From: an uncultured Clostridia bacterium
GTDB lineage: Bacteria; Bacillota; Clostridia; Lachnospirales; CAG-274
NCBI GenBank assembly: GCA_949948985.1
Contig: CATLIG010000019.1
Coordinates: 1-43,961 of the forward strand
DNA: 43,961 nt
Direction: 5' to 3'
The notes beneath the pieces were generated by a model. That model saw nothing but the letters and a program-made list of their open reading frames with translations. It was not told the origin of the DNA and ran no database searches. Position numbers and translations under genes: made by a program. Shown here in pieces: positions 17,590 to 27,703 of the stretch; position 1 is the first letter of the stretch, and every line of letters starts with the position of its first letter.

Positions 17590-18786
17590 ATGAATTTATC
17601 AAAAAGAGCTTTGCAGATTAAGCCATCAGAAACTTTAACTATTCTTGAAATGGCTAATAAAATGAATTCAGACGGTGATGATGTTATTATATTTGGAGCC
17701 GGAGAACCTGATTTTAATACGTTCGACAATGTTAAAAATGCTGCAATAGACGCTATAAATGATAATTTTACAAGGTATACGCCGGGTGCGGGAATTGAAG
17801 AATTGCGCCGAGCGGTTTGCGATAAGTTTCAGCGTGATAATAACCTTTGTTATGATTATGAACAGATTGTTGTTTCAAACGGAAGTAAACAGGCACTTCT
17901 TAACGCTTTTATCGCTATACTTAATCCGAAAGAGGAAGTTATTATACCTTCACCGTATTGGGTAAGTTATCCTGAGATTGTTAAACTCGCCGGAGGCGTA
18001 CCTGTAATTGTAAAAACAGAAAAGGAAAATTGTTTTAAAGCTACGAGAGAATTACTTGAAAGTGTTTTTTCGAAAAAAACAAAAGCTATTATATTAAATT
18101 CACCATGCAATCCGTCCGGTATGGTGTATTCTCTTCAGGAGCTTCAAATGATTGCCGATTTTGCTGAAGAACATGATATATTTATTATTTCAGATGAAAT
18201 TTATGAGAAATTTATATATAGCAGTAAACTTAAACATATAAGTATAGCTTCTCTTGGTCAAAATACATATAATCGTACAATTGTTATAAACGGACTTTCT
18301 AAAAGTCATGCTATGACAGGTTGGAGGATAGGATATACGGCATCTACAAAAGAAATCGCAATGGTTATGGCTAATATCCAAAGTCATAGTACGTCAAATG
18401 TGAATTCTATCGCTCAGGTGGCTGCTGTTGAAGCGCTTCAGGGAAGTCAGGAACATGTAACGGAAATGGTGACAGAATTTAAACACAGACGGGATTATAT
18501 AGCTCAGCGTGTTTCGGATATTCCTCTGTTAAGTTCTTTAATCCCGAAAGGAGCTTTTTATCTTTTTGTAGATACGTCTAAAATGTGCGGGGCTAAAGTT
18601 TTTGGTATGAAAATAAATAACGCTAAAGATGTTTCTCAAATTTTACTTGATAGGTATAAAGTAGCTGTTGTTCCTTGTGATTCATTTGGTTTTGAGAATT
18701 ATATAAGATTATCTTATGCTATTTCTATGGAACATATTGTTAAAGGTATTGACAGAATTGAAAAATTTGTTAAAGAGAATTTTTAA
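17590..18786 (+). CDS. PLP-dependent class I aminotransferase (aspartate aminotransferase-like)
   Basis: A 398-residue fold-type I aminotransferase, close to the AspC/AspB Ib subgroup, which interconverts aspartate and oxaloacetate with glutamate. The Schiff-base lysine is K238 in GLSKSHAMTGWRIGY; FGAGEPDF near 37, SNGSKQAL near 98, NSPCNPSG near 167 and SDEIYEKF near 202 are the usual cofactor contacts, and the Arg near the C-terminus (NYIRLSYA) would bind the alpha-carboxylate. ATG 17590 follows AGGCGGTG at 6 bases. The stop is 18 bases before the HD-GYP gene, with no terminator between them. Exact amino-acid specificity is not proven. Confidence 0.9.
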   Translation: MNLSKRALQIKPSETLTILEMANKMNSDGDDVIIFGAGEPDFNTFDNVKNAAIDAINDNFTRYTPGAGIEELRRAVCDKFQRDNNLCYDYEQIVVSNGSKQALLNAFIAILNPKEEVIIPSPYWVSYPEIVKLAGGVPVIVKTEKENCFKATRELLESVFSKKTKAIILNSPCNPSGMVYSLQELQMIADFAEEHDIFIISDEIYEKFIYSSKLKHISIASLGQNTYNRTIVINGLSKSHAMTGWRIGYTASTKEIAMVMANIQSHSTSNVNSIAQVAAVEALQGSQEHVTEMVTEFKHRRDYIAQRVSDIPLLSSLIPKGAFYLFVDTSKMCGAKVFGMKINNAKDVSQILLDRYKVAVVPCDSFGFENYIRLSYAISMEHIVKGIDRIEKFVKENF

Positions 18787-18804
18787 TTGCAAAGGTGGTT
18801 TTTA

Positions 18805-19893
18805 ATGGATTTTAAAAAAATTCCAGTTGAAAAAGTTAAATACAATATGATTCTTGCGAAAGATGTTATTACTAAAGGCGGAATGGTTATATATGTCAAA
18901 GGATGTTTATTATCAAATAAAGATGTAGAAAAATTAAAAAACAGTGATGTTGACTATGTTTATGTTTATGAGGAAATTGAAGCGTTACCTTTTGATGTGG
19001 AAGATGATTATAATTTTGAGGAAGAAGCAAAAAAATCACTTACTGAAAGAAGAGAATTCAAAAAATTTGTTGACATATACAAAAAGCGTGTTGATAGAAT
19101 AAAAGAAAGTTTTTCAAATATATTAAAAGGTGATAAAATTGATATTTCTAATTTGTATGAAAACGCATCGTCAATATTAAATGAGGTTTCTACAAAAAGT
19201 GATGTCGTTAATTACATATATCATCTTAAAGCAGCTGATGATTATACATACAGACATTCTATAAATGTTTCTATACTATGTTATTTATATGCAGAATGGA
19301 CAAATATGCCATATTATGAAAAAAGAGATGTTACTATTGCGGGAATTTTACACGATATTGGAAAAACAATGGTTGATGATAAAATTCTTAATAAAAATGG
19401 TAAATTGACCCAAGAAGAATTTTCTGAAATAAAAAAACATACAAACTATGGTTATATGCTTTTAGTAGACCAGAACATTCCGGAAAGTATAAAGCATACA
19501 GCACTTATGCACCATGAAAAACTTGATGGAACAGGATATCCTTTTGGAATTAAAGGAAATAAAATAGGGAATTTCGCTAAAATTGTTTCTGTATGTGATA
19601 TTTATGATGCTATGACCTCTGACAGGGCTTATCACATAAGAAAATGTCCTTTTCAGGTTTTAAAAGAATTTCAGGAAAATTATTATGGCTCTCTTGATAT
19701 TGATAAAGTTATGACATTTTCAAAACATATTGCTTATTCTTATGTAGGAAGCAGAGTGAAGCTTTCAAATGATGAAGAGGGAGAGGTTGTTTTTATAAAT
19801 CAAAATAATTTGTCTAAGCCTATTGTTAAAATAGGCGAAAGATTTGTTGATTTATGTGGCAGTTCAGGATTATATATACAAACCCTTATTTAA
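18805..19893 (+). CDS. HD-GYP domain protein, probable c-di-GMP phosphodiesterase
   Basis: A 362-residue soluble protein. The N-terminal 65 or so residues resemble the DUF3391-like part often found before HD-GYP domains (LAKDVITKGGMVIYVKGCLLSNKDVEKL). The HD-GYP domain follows from about residue 125: YRHSINVS, H183-D184 in LHDIGK, H236-H237 in MHHEKLDGTGYPFG with GYP at 244-246, and CDIYDAMTSDRAY. All catalytic hallmarks are intact, so it could degrade c-di-GMP to pGpG or GMP. The C-terminal 60 residues form a small beta-rich tail (VKLSNDEEGEVVFINQNN). ATG 18805 follows AAAGGTGG; TTG 18787 has no ribosome binding site. It lies downstream of the aminotransferase. Confidence 0.88.
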   Translation: MDFKKIPVEKVKYNMILAKDVITKGGMVIYVKGCLLSNKDVEKLKNSDVDYVYVYEEIEALPFDVEDDYNFEEEAKKSLTERREFKKFVDIYKKRVDRIKESFSNILKGDKIDISNLYENASSILNEVSTKSDVVNYIYHLKAADDYTYRHSINVSILCYLYAEWTNMPYYEKRDVTIAGILHDIGKTMVDDKILNKNGKLTQEEFSEIKKHTNYGYMLLVDQNIPESIKHTALMHHEKLDGTGYPFGIKGNKIGNFAKIVSVCDIYDAMTSDRAYHIRKCPFQVLKEFQENYYGSLDIDKVMTFSKHIAYSYVGSRVKLSNDEEGEVVFINQNNLSKPIVKIGERFVDLCGSSGLYIQTLI

Positions 19894-20434
19894 TAATAGA
19901 CTTTTTTTAAATTTGAATATTTCTTGAAAATAGCAGATAAAACTATTGACATAATTTAAAATTTGGCAAAATAATAACAGATTTGTTTTAATAATCTAAT
20001 TCAGTTTTATAAGAGATTTTTTGTAAATCTTTATTTCGAAGATTATCGGACAAGTCTGTTATTATTTGAAATGTACAAAATAATAAAATATTTTTATTTA
20101 TTCATTTATATTATTTTGTCATTTTATTACGTTATTTTGGATTGTTATTAAGTATATTTTAGAACAGATTTTTAAATTTGAAAAATATTTTGTTGTTTTT
20201 ATTCTATGATTAACTTTATTTTATAATGGTTATATCGGATGAATGTAAAAGGCTGTCTGTATATGGGCAGTTATTTTTTTGCGTTGATATATAAAAATAA
20301 TTTGATTTGGGAAGGTTTTTTAAATTGCATTTTCCATTTATTTGATATTTGCATTTGTTTATACAGTTTATATTTATAATATCATCTCCTTACAAATATA
20401 TTTGAAAACTATCAAAATATCATATACAGTGAAA

Positions 20435-20597
20435 TATAGTCAATCAACTTAAAAATAAGTAAGTTTGTCGGCTAAAAATCCTTTTTGCCATGTTGCTGTC
20501 GGTCGGCATAGGCAGTCGGATATGCTCTCCCTCCGCCACCTTGCAAAAATAATTTTTAGCTCGCCTCCTTTTTCTAATTTTCAAGTTGATTGACTAT
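20435..20597 (+). mobile_element. MITE-like palindromic element, copy C
   Basis: The best preserved copy, 163 bp. The left end TATAGTCAATCAACTTAAAA matches the complement of the right end (..AAGTTGATTGACTAT) nearly perfectly. Inner arms (GGCTAAAAATCCTTTTTGC and its counterpart before GAGCTAAAAATTA on the other strand) extend the pairing. The interior holds CGGATATGCTCTCCCTCCG, shared with copy A. It encodes no protein and lies far from any gene. Confidence 0.78.
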
Positions 20598-20769
20598 TAA
20601 TGAACAGACAAGTTTTAATAAAGACTATAATAAAGAAGTTATTTTGTTATTCACATTAAAAATTTTGTGGATTCAATAATCATATTTTTTGTCTGTATGT
20701 TTTGTTAAATTTTCTTGAAATACAACTGAGATAGAGTATTACAGCTAAGGTTTAATTTCCGCTATCACT

Positions 20770-20940
20770 CACTCAGGTTGTTGAGCAGATTCTATCATCA
20801 AAATTTGTATTTATCTGATAATTCGACTGTTTCCAAACAGGTCTAACTTTTAGTATAATTATATTTTTAATTTATATACTTATTGAGAATTGTCAAATTT
20901 TTTTTATATTTATAAATAAACCTGTTCGGAAACCTAAGTG
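20770..20940. repeat. Imperfect 22 bp inverted repeat
   Basis: CACTCAGGTTGTTGAGCAG.. at 20770 and ..AACCTGTTCGGAAACCTAAGTG ending at 20940 pair at about 17 of 22 positions, with 127 bases between. An inner small hairpin (CTGTTTCCAAACAG) lies near 20828. Its AACCTG..AACC ends recall those of intergenic repeat family 2. It could be a decayed element. Confidence 0.35.
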
Positions 20941-21164
20941 ATGATACGAAAGTATATTGCAATAATTTTAACAGGATTAGAAAAAAAATTTTTTATTTCT
21001 AAAATTCTTTTGGAATTGCTTTAAAGTGGATTTTTTGGAAGAGCTAATTTTACAGTTATATTTCAAATAATTATAAAATATTTCTTTTATACTTTTTTTC
21101 TGATATAATTTTTATATAAATAATATTGTCTGATTCAATAACTTGTTAAGAAATTTATATAAAC

Positions 21165-21292
21165 GGTGATTAATTATCACCATCTATGTATCGCACAGTC
21201 GCTGTAAGAGTCATATACCATTCATACAAGTTTGCATTTGCCGGAGGCTTATTATATATTCGTGGACTAAAAATCACCAAATATATAATAAG
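21165..21292 (+). promoter_or_regulatory. Structured leader upstream of the amidase gene
   Basis: GGTGAT (21165-21170) pairs with ATCACC at 21176-21181, and could instead pair with a second ATCACC at 21273-21278. The second ATCACC lies within a long hairpin (21248-21260 pairs with 21280-21292 over 13 perfect positions). Between them are CGCACAGTCGCTGTAAGAGTC and GCCGGAGGC. This mutually exclusive layout resembles a riboswitch leader. Parts recall the cobalamin riboswitch core, but key conserved words are missing and the downstream gene is not a B12 gene. The class is unknown. Confidence 0.35.
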
Positions 21293-21437
21293 AATAATTT
21301 ATTAACGTATTAATTATGGAATTTATTATTACTGGTTTATTGTTTCATTTTGGGCATTTTACGTACATAATAATTTACTGAATTTTTTGATAAAATAAAA
21401 ATGTTTTGATATAGTTTTAATCAGGAGGTTAATATTA

Positions 21438-23264
21438 ATGATACATAAGAAATTGTTAATTGTTTTTATGTTTATATGTTTATTTGCTTTTTCAAGTATT
21501 TCATATGGAGCAATACAGTACATATGTTTAAATCTTAAATATGATGGGAAAAATCATCAATATGTAGCGCAAGAGGTTTTTTTAAAGGTAAACGGAAAAG
21601 AGATGAATAATCTTACAATGCCCCCTATAATTTTTAATAATTATACACTTGTGCCGGCAAGAGAAGTTTTTGAGGAAGTAGGAGCTAAAGTTGATTGGGA
21701 TCCAAAAGCGTATAGTGTTACTGTAAAGTATGGAGATAAAAATGTTGTAATTAAAATAGGGGATAAAAACGCTGTTGTTAATGGAGTTACTACAGCTATG
21801 TCAATACCGGCAAAAATAATTAATGATAAGACAATGATTCCATTGAGATTTGTATCAACATCAGTAGGTCTTGGTGTTGTATGGGAATCAAAATCAAGAA
21901 CGGCTTTGATTACAGGAAATGCTCCGGAGATAAACGCTAATATTACGTCTGTTACACTGCCAAGTTCTTCAAACGAAAAATTTATTATAAACTCTGACAA
22001 AGTTTTATCAGGAATAAAGCCTATGTTTTTAAATGAAGGAGGAAAAAGATTTGCTATTGATATAAATAATGCTCAAATAAAAACAGTGGCTGACAATATT
22101 AATGTTTCTGAATCGGTTGTTTCAAAAATTCGTATGGGTCAGAATGGAAATGTGGCAAGAGTTGTGTTTGATTTAAAATCTGACTGTGAATATGCTGCGG
22201 GCTTATCTGATGATAAAAAAAGTGTTATTGTAACTTTTTCCGGAGGATTTACAAATACAACGACTACTACAGATACAACTATAGTTACCACCACTGAAGT
22301 GACAACAGAACAGACAACAGAACAAAATAATACAAATAATTTGGGAAATAATTCGCAAGGCTCAAACAACTATTATTCTTCAGGAGATATAAAATATGAT
22401 TCTTATGATACTGTTTTGATTATAAAAAAGAATGGTGGAAAATTTAACATTAATTCAGCACGGCATACTGATAACTATAATAATGGTATATATGAGGTTG
22501 TTTTTGACGGAGATTACAGAAAGTTTGTAAAAGACGCTATACTTAATATTAACGACCACAATTTTGAAACAATTCAAGTTTCTGTGAAAGAAGATTCATT
22601 AACGATAATATTCAGGGAAAAATCAATACTAAGTTTTAATGTTGATGAGGATTCGGAAAATATTTATATTAACGCTTTAAAACCTAAGTCCAAGTATAAA
22701 AATATTGTTGTACTTGACGCAGGTCACGGTGGTCATGACAGCGGAGCAATGTCTCAAGGATATATTGAAAAAGAGATAACCCTTGATATAGTAAACCGTG
22801 TTCTTGAGCTTTTGGAAAGAGATGATAATATAAAAGGATATGGGACAAGAACTACAGATGTGTATCCTTCATTTTCAGAAAGAAATAATATGGGAAATCA
22901 AGTTGGTGATTTATTTATTTCTGTTCATATAAATTCGGCAAGTAATGAAAAAGCACACGGAACAGAAGTATACTATCATGATACTACAGATGTAACATTA
23001 CAAAGAGGAATTTCAAGCAGTATCCTTGCTTCAACACTACATAAAAATCTTTTATCAAAACTTGAAAGTTTTGACAGAAAAGTAAAAAGAGAAAATTTTA
23101 TTGTTTTAAGACAAAGCGATGTTCCGGCATCATTATGTGAAATAGGATTTATTACTAATAAAGAAGAAGGTGCAAAGCTTAATTCTCCTGAATACAGACA
23201 GCTTGTGGCGGAAGCGATATACGAATCAATAAAAGAGCTTTTTGAACAGTATCCTGAAAGATAG
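21438..23264 (+). CDS. Secreted N-acetylmuramoyl-L-alanine amidase with copper-amine-oxidase-like and AMIN domains
   Basis: An exported 608-residue wall hydrolase that cleaves the bond between MurNAc and L-Ala. Signal peptide 1-24 (cut likely near SYGA). Residues about 45-160 are a copper-amine-oxidase N-terminal-like domain (PF07833 type: NNYTLVPAREVFEEVGAKVDWD, DKTMIPLRFVSTSVG), 183-268 an AMIN-like domain, 272-296 a Thr-rich linker, and 318-415 a second AMIN-like beta domain. The Amidase_3 catalytic domain spans 422-605, with zinc ligands H430 (LDAGHGGHDSG), E445 and H497 (SVHINS), and catalytic E568 (CEIGFITN). All are intact, so it should be active. ATG 21438 follows AGGAGG. It has a long leader with structure and is followed 102 bases later by the GGDEF/EAL gene. 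Confidence 0.93.
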   Translation: MIHKKLLIVFMFICLFAFSSISYGAIQYICLNLKYDGKNHQYVAQEVFLKVNGKEMNNLTMPPIIFNNYTLVPAREVFEEVGAKVDWDPKAYSVTVKYGDKNVVIKIGDKNAVVNGVTTAMSIPAKIINDKTMIPLRFVSTSVGLGVVWESKSRTALITGNAPEINANITSVTLPSSSNEKFIINSDKVLSGIKPMFLNEGGKRFAIDINNAQIKTVADNINVSESVVSKIRMGQNGNVARVVFDLKSDCEYAAGLSDDKKSVIVTFSGGFTNTTTTTDTTIVTTTEVTTEQTTEQNNTNNLGNNSQGSNNYYSSGDIKYDSYDTVLIIKKNGGKFNINSARHTDNYNNGIYEVVFDGDYRKFVKDAILNINDHNFETIQVSVKEDSLTIIFREKSILSFNVDEDSENIYINALKPKSKYKNIVVLDAGHGGHDSGAMSQGYIEKEITLDIVNRVLELLERDDNIKGYGTRTTDVYPSFSERNNMGNQVGDLFISVHINSASNEKAHGTEVYYHDTTDVTLQRGISSSILASTLHKNLLSKLESFDRKVKRENFIVLRQSDVPASLCEIGFITNKEEGAKLNSPEYRQLVAEAIYESIKELFEQYPER

Positions 23265-23366
23265 TTGTAGCAAATGAAATATGGATATGTAACTTTTTGG
23301 ATAATACAAAGTTTTTATGATTTTTGTATATAGTATAGTATAGTAAAGTGAAAATGAGGTGATAAA

Positions 23367-26066
23367 ATGATTTTAAAAAACTCATTTTACAAAAAGAGTA
23401 TATTTATTATAGTTTTTGTATTTGTTGTATTTATATGTATTTTGCTTTTTGCAATGTTAATATACGTTGATGCTAATGATGACAGAAATATTGATTTAGA
23501 GTTTATTTCATATGAGAGATATATAAAAAATTATTTTTCAGAAATTGAGTCAGATATTGCGTCCGCAGCCAATTCATCGGATTTGAAGCAATTTGTTGTC
23601 AATAAAAATAATAAAGATGTTCAGCTTTTTCTTGATTATTATTTAAAAAAAGAAAATGCTCCCAAATCTATATATATATTTGACGAGGATAATAATTGTA
23701 TTTTAAATGTCGGAGTGGATGATAAGAAAGAAGAAGCGGTTAAATTTATAGCGGATAGAAGTGTTTCTGGAGATGTTTATATATCAGACTTTTTTGTTGA
23801 TAAATATAATAATGAAAATTATATTTTATTTGGTAAAAATGTTTATACATATAATTCTGAAATTAAGCTTGTATTTTGTTACAGTAATGAAAACTTTGAA
23901 AAATTTAATATAAAAGATAATGAAATAAGATTTTTTTCGGTTTTAATACCAAACGGAGATTTTTTTGCTGATTATAGTGAATATATCAGTGATAATGAAT
24001 TTATTTCAAATATGGATTTTATTGAATTATCTAAAATTATTAAACTGAAAGTTTCTAAAGGCGATTATGTAAATAATTCTATAGAATCATTAATAATGAA
24101 TGGGACAAATAATGATATTCTTGTATATTACAAAGCGATTTCTGAACCGAATATGATTCTTATTTCTTTGGAAAAAGATAAAAAACTGTTTTTTAATTTT
24201 ACAATATGGATAGTAGGAATTTCATTATTGTTTATATTGACAGTTGTTACTTTATATTCTAAAGCGGCATCCGTTTTATTTTCAAGAATTAATAAGTCAA
24301 AAGATGAGATTAAAGATACTCATCTTACAATAAATCAAATTGATTTTACCAAGACAGAAATAGAAGCTATAGATTTATACATTAATAAAATTTCTGAACT
24401 TTGTGGTCAATATAAAAAATTTTTAAATAATATAAAAAATATGTCCTCTATGTTCAATATGAATATTGGAATTTTTGAAATTCTCGCAAAAGACGGAATA
24501 GTTATATACTCATCGGAAATATCTGAATTATTTGGAATTAAAAGTAATTCGAAAAGAGGAAAGATTGATAAAATATCAATAGAAGAATTTTTTAAATTCA
24601 AAAATGCTAACTGGAATTTATTTGAAGAGGAGGAAGATGTTTATTGTATAGAATTTGGAAATATAAAAAAATGGATAAAAGTTTTTTACTATGATGAAAA
24701 TAAAACAAAAGGGATTATTGCGTATGTTTCAAATTATATAATAAATAAATATAAAAATCTTTTTGATGCTGATTTTGACCATATCACAGGATTTTTAAAA
24801 AAGGAAACTTTTATTGAGAAAGTAGATGAATATATTAAAAACAATAAGCTTGGATTTGGCTGTTTTGTTTCTCTTGAGCTTAGTTATTATTCAACGCTAT
24901 ATGATTCTTATGGAGAATATGTTGCGGATGAGTATTTAAGGATTGCTATTTCTCATTTTTCTTCGTTTTTTATAGGATTTTTTGCCGGTATAAAGCATAA
25001 AGGGGAATTTATGGCTTTTATCTATTCGGAAAACTCAAAGGAGGATATAAAAAGTAAGTTTCAGGTATGGGAAAATAAAATTTCCTCAAGTATTTTTGTG
25101 GCACCGGACGGTAAAAATTTTAAAATTAAGTTTGTCGCTGGATACGCTTGTTATCCGGCAGATGCTAATGATACCGATACTTTAATGAAATATTCTGTTT
25201 TTGCTTTATATGAAACTAAAAAGTTATATAAAGAAACGGTTCATCCATTTTCTGTAGAAAATTACAACCGTGATATGTTTTTTGAAATCAGAACAAAGGC
25301 TCTTGACAAGCTTATTGATGAAAATACCGCAGTTTACCATTTTCAGCCGATTATTAATATTAATGATTGTTCAGTTTATGGGTATGAGGCGCTATTGCGA
25401 ACTAAAGATGACATTTTCTCAAACCCGATAGACATTATTAATCTTGCTCTTACAGAGGGCAAAGCTTATCTTGTTGAAAAAATGAACGTTTTAAATTGTA
25501 TGGAAATTTTGAAAAATAATCGTTCGGATTTTGACAATAAGAGATTATTTATAAATTCTATCGCTACTAATACTCTCACAGAAGAAGATTTGAGAAATAT
25601 AAGAACTAATTATATTGATGTAAAACATCTTATTGTATATGAATTATCTACTATGTTTGCGGATAATTTGACAGTTATAAATAAGTGTGAGGTATTTAAC
25701 AGAATAGGAGCTAAGTTTGCTATAGACAGATTTGGCGGAAAACATACAGATGACTTTTCTCTTTTAAACGGAAATCCTGAATTTATAAAAATTGACAGAA
25801 ATCTGATTCTTGATATTCACTTGAAAAAAGAAAAACAATCCCATATAGTAAAGGTTGTTAAATACGCTAAGGAAAATAATATAAATGTTATTGCTGTAGG
25901 TATTGAAACTTATGATGAACTTTTGACTGTTATAAAGCTTGGTATTGAGTTTGTCCAAGGTTATTATATAGCTATGCCTAAGGACACTCTTGTTCCTCAG
26001 ATAAGAGAAAATCTTAAAAAGGAAATTAACGAAATTAAAGAAAAATCAGGCTATGGAAAGATTTAA
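23367..26066 (+). CDS. Membrane GGDEF/EAL protein with degenerate active sites
   Basis: An 899-residue membrane sensor-type protein: TM helix about 12-34, an extracytoplasmic domain 35-272 (no recognised family), a second TM 277-297, a coiled region, a PAS-like segment about 360-455, a GGDEF-type domain about 465-625 and an EAL-type domain about 640-875. The GGDEF signature is HKGEF (544-548), lacking the second Gly and Asp, so diguanylate cyclase activity is unlikely. The EAL domain keeps E674 (YEALLR), N730, E759, D787, K808, E847 and Q864, but the second Glu of the usual ELTE motif is T762 and the second Asp of DDFG is R788, so phosphodiesterase activity is doubtful. It probably acts as a c-di-GMP-binding or protein-binding effector. 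Confidence 0.88.
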   Translation: MILKNSFYKKSIFIIVFVFVVFICILLFAMLIYVDANDDRNIDLEFISYERYIKNYFSEIESDIASAANSSDLKQFVVNKNNKDVQLFLDYYLKKENAPKSIYIFDEDNNCILNVGVDDKKEEAVKFIADRSVSGDVYISDFFVDKYNNENYILFGKNVYTYNSEIKLVFCYSNENFEKFNIKDNEIRFFSVLIPNGDFFADYSEYISDNEFISNMDFIELSKIIKLKVSKGDYVNNSIESLIMNGTNNDILVYYKAISEPNMILISLEKDKKLFFNFTIWIVGISLLFILTVVTLYSKAASVLFSRINKSKDEIKDTHLTINQIDFTKTEIEAIDLYINKISELCGQYKKFLNNIKNMSSMFNMNIGIFEILAKDGIVIYSSEISELFGIKSNSKRGKIDKISIEEFFKFKNANWNLFEEEEDVYCIEFGNIKKWIKVFYYDENKTKGIIAYVSNYIINKYKNLFDADFDHITGFLKKETFIEKVDEYIKNNKLGFGCFVSLELSYYSTLYDSYGEYVADEYLRIAISHFSSFFIGFFAGIKHKGEFMAFIYSENSKEDIKSKFQVWENKISSSIFVAPDGKNFKIKFVAGYACYPADANDTDTLMKYSVFALYETKKLYKETVHPFSVENYNRDMFFEIRTKALDKLIDENTAVYHFQPIININDCSVYGYEALLRTKDDIFSNPIDIINLALTEGKAYLVEKMNVLNCMEILKNNRSDFDNKRLFINSIATNTLTEEDLRNIRTNYIDVKHLIVYELSTMFADNLTVINKCEVFNRIGAKFAIDRFGGKHTDDFSLLNGNPEFIKIDRNLILDIHLKKEKQSHIVKVVKYAKENNINVIAVGIETYDELLTVIKLGIEFVQGYYIAMPKDTLVPQIRENLKKEINEIKEKSGYGKI

Positions 26067-26107
26067 AAACAGTTCTCTATAAAAATATACAGATAGGGGA
26101 GATGAGT

Positions 26108-27703
26108 GTGAAAAAATTTGTTTTTTGTGTTATTGCTTTTATATATGTTTTGTGTCTATCAGTTTATGTTTTCTGTGATTCTGATGATATAATAAAAGTT
26201 GGTTTAAACTCAAAATTTAATAATATTTCTTCAGTTGATATATCTAATTCCTCTATTAAAATCGGAATTATGAAAGACGGAGAATTCTATGGTTCTGACT
26301 CAATATCTGGAAATAATTTTTCAATTAAAACAGGGAAAGATTATTATATTGCATCAAAAAAAAGTTTTGGGACTTTTAAAGAAGCTAAAAAAAATTCAGG
26401 TGAAAAAGGTATTCCGGTTTTGATTGATAAAAATTGTTGGAAAATTTATTTTGGTGGATATGGCTCAGAAAGCGATGCTGTTAAATCAAAAAATGAATTT
26501 TCGGATAATGAGGAAATTGTCAAAAGCAAAGGAAATGTAATGGCACTATTTGATGGAAGTACTGTTTCTGTGATTGTAGACAGCGGGGAATATTGTACAT
26601 ATATTAAAGACGGCGGCAACGGCAATATTTTTATTAACGGAAATGAGTACAGAAATGGTATTGAATTTGTAAAAAACGGCAATTATTTTAACGCTGTTAA
26701 TGTTTTATCTATTGATGAATATTTATATGGAACCTTACCATCTGAAATGGACTATAGCTGGCATAATGAAGCGTTGAAAGCTCAGGCTGTTGCGTCAAGA
26801 AGTTTCGCTGTGTATTCAAAAAACGGCAAACATTCTAACGATTATTATGATTTATGTGATACATCTCATTGTCAGGTATATAACGGTGTTGATGTTGAAA
26901 AAACGGAAACAAATTCAGCGGTTGATGAAACAAAAAATATTTTGGCGTATTATGACGGAAAAGTTATTGAGGCGGTATATTTTTCATCAAGTGGAGGAAG
27001 TACGGCTGACGCTAAGGATGTATGGAATGTTGAAATTCCTTATTTAAAGGCTGTTTCTGACTCTTATGAAAATGATGCTGAAGTATGGACAAGAGTATTT
27101 TCTTTTTCGGAAATGACCAAAATTGTCGCGGAAAACGGAGAAGATATAGGAAATGTTAAAAAAGTATATATAGATTCAAAAGATAGTTTTGGAAGAGTTA
27201 ATTCTTTGATTATTGAAGGTGATAAAGGAAATATAACTCTTGAAAGTGAAAAAATAAGAACATTTTTTTCAAATTCAAAAGATGGAAGCCTTTTAAGCAG
27301 AAATTTTTCTATGGATTTTGATAATATAATTCAAAATATTGTAAACAGTAAAAAAACATATATTATAGGAAATAACAACGAGAGTCAAGTTGAATTTGCG
27401 GAGATTAAAACTATTGACAATAAAGAAAATATGTATGATTTTTCAAGGTTAGAAAAAATATTTGTTATGGGGTTTGATGAAAGTAAAGTTTATATCAAAG
27501 ACAATAAAGATGAATACTCGCAAAAATTTTCAAATGAACTTATTCAGGGCGATATTGTATTTTATGGAAAAGGAGCTGGACATGGAGTTGGAATGAGCCA
27601 AACGGGAGCAAAGTCACTTGCTGAAATAGGTAAAAGTTATATTGATATATTAAAATACTATTATAATGGAATAGAAATAAAGAAAGGTTTTTATAATGAA
27701 TAA
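26108..27703 (+). CDS. SpoIID/LytB-domain protein
   Basis: A 531-residue exported or membrane-anchored protein of the SpoIID family, whose founding member is a lytic transglycosylase that degrades peptidoglycan during spore engulfment. The N-terminal 22 residues are a signal/TM segment. A SPOR-like stretch ([21 protein letters not shown]) lies near 110-135. The SpoIID core follows, with [16 protein letters not shown] near 200, [17 protein letters not shown] near 220, [12 protein letters not shown] near 250, [15 protein letters not shown] near 295, and the terminal [14 protein letters not shown] prefer GTG 26108, 7 bases after GGGGA; ATG 26102 lies too close to it. It overlaps queA by 8 bases. 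It is longer than classical SpoIID (about 340), so it may be a paralogue with another wall role. Confidence 0.88.
   Translation: MKKFVFCVIAFIYVLCLSVYVFCDSDDIIKVGLNSKFNNISSVDISNSSIKIGIMKDGEFYGSDSISGNNFSIKTGKDYYIASKKSFGTFKEAKKNSGEKGIPVLIDKNCWKIYFGGYGSESDAVKSKNEFSDNEEIVKSKGNVMALFDGSTVSVIVDSGEYCTYIKDGGNGNIFINGNEYRNGIEFVKNGNYFNAVNVLSIDEYLYGTLPSEMDYSWHNEALKAQAVASRSFAVYSKNGKHSNDYYDLCDTSHCQVYNGVDVEKTETNSAVDETKNILAYYDGKVIEAVYFSSSGGSTADAKDVWNVEIPYLKAVSDSYENDAEVWTRVFSFSEMTKIVAENGEDIGNVKKVYIDSKDSFGRVNSLIIEGDKGNITLESEKIRTFFSNSKDGSLLSRNFSMDFDNIIQNIVNSKKTYIIGNNNESQVEFAEIKTIDNKENMYDFSRLEKIFVMGFDESKVYIKDNKDEYSQKFSNELIQGDIVFYGKGAGHGVGMSQTGAKSLAEIGKSYIDILKYYYNGIEIKKGFYNE

Larger units (their letters stand above)
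19894..21437. other. 1.5 kb gene-free region
   Basis: No ORF with a convincing ribosome binding site on either strand. It holds a weak hairpin with T-run (CTGTC..GGCAG, then TTATTTTTTT, 20254-20280), MITE copy C (20435-20597), an imperfect inverted repeat (20770-20940) and the structured leader before the amidase (21165-21292). The remainder is very AT-rich. This is the longest non-coding stretch in the window and may hold an unrecognised RNA. Confidence 0.6.

Noticed and set aside
20306-20389. Minus-strand AAGGAGATG followed by a 27-codon ORF
   Set aside because: The ATG next to the ribosome-binding-like sequence stops after three codons, and the later ATG is too far away; probably chance.
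21165-21292. c-di-GMP-I riboswitch before the amidase
   Set aside because: GCCGGAGGC and GTTTGCA words resemble parts of the GEMM motif, but only on the opposite strand and in the wrong order; the GNRA tetraloop region is missing.
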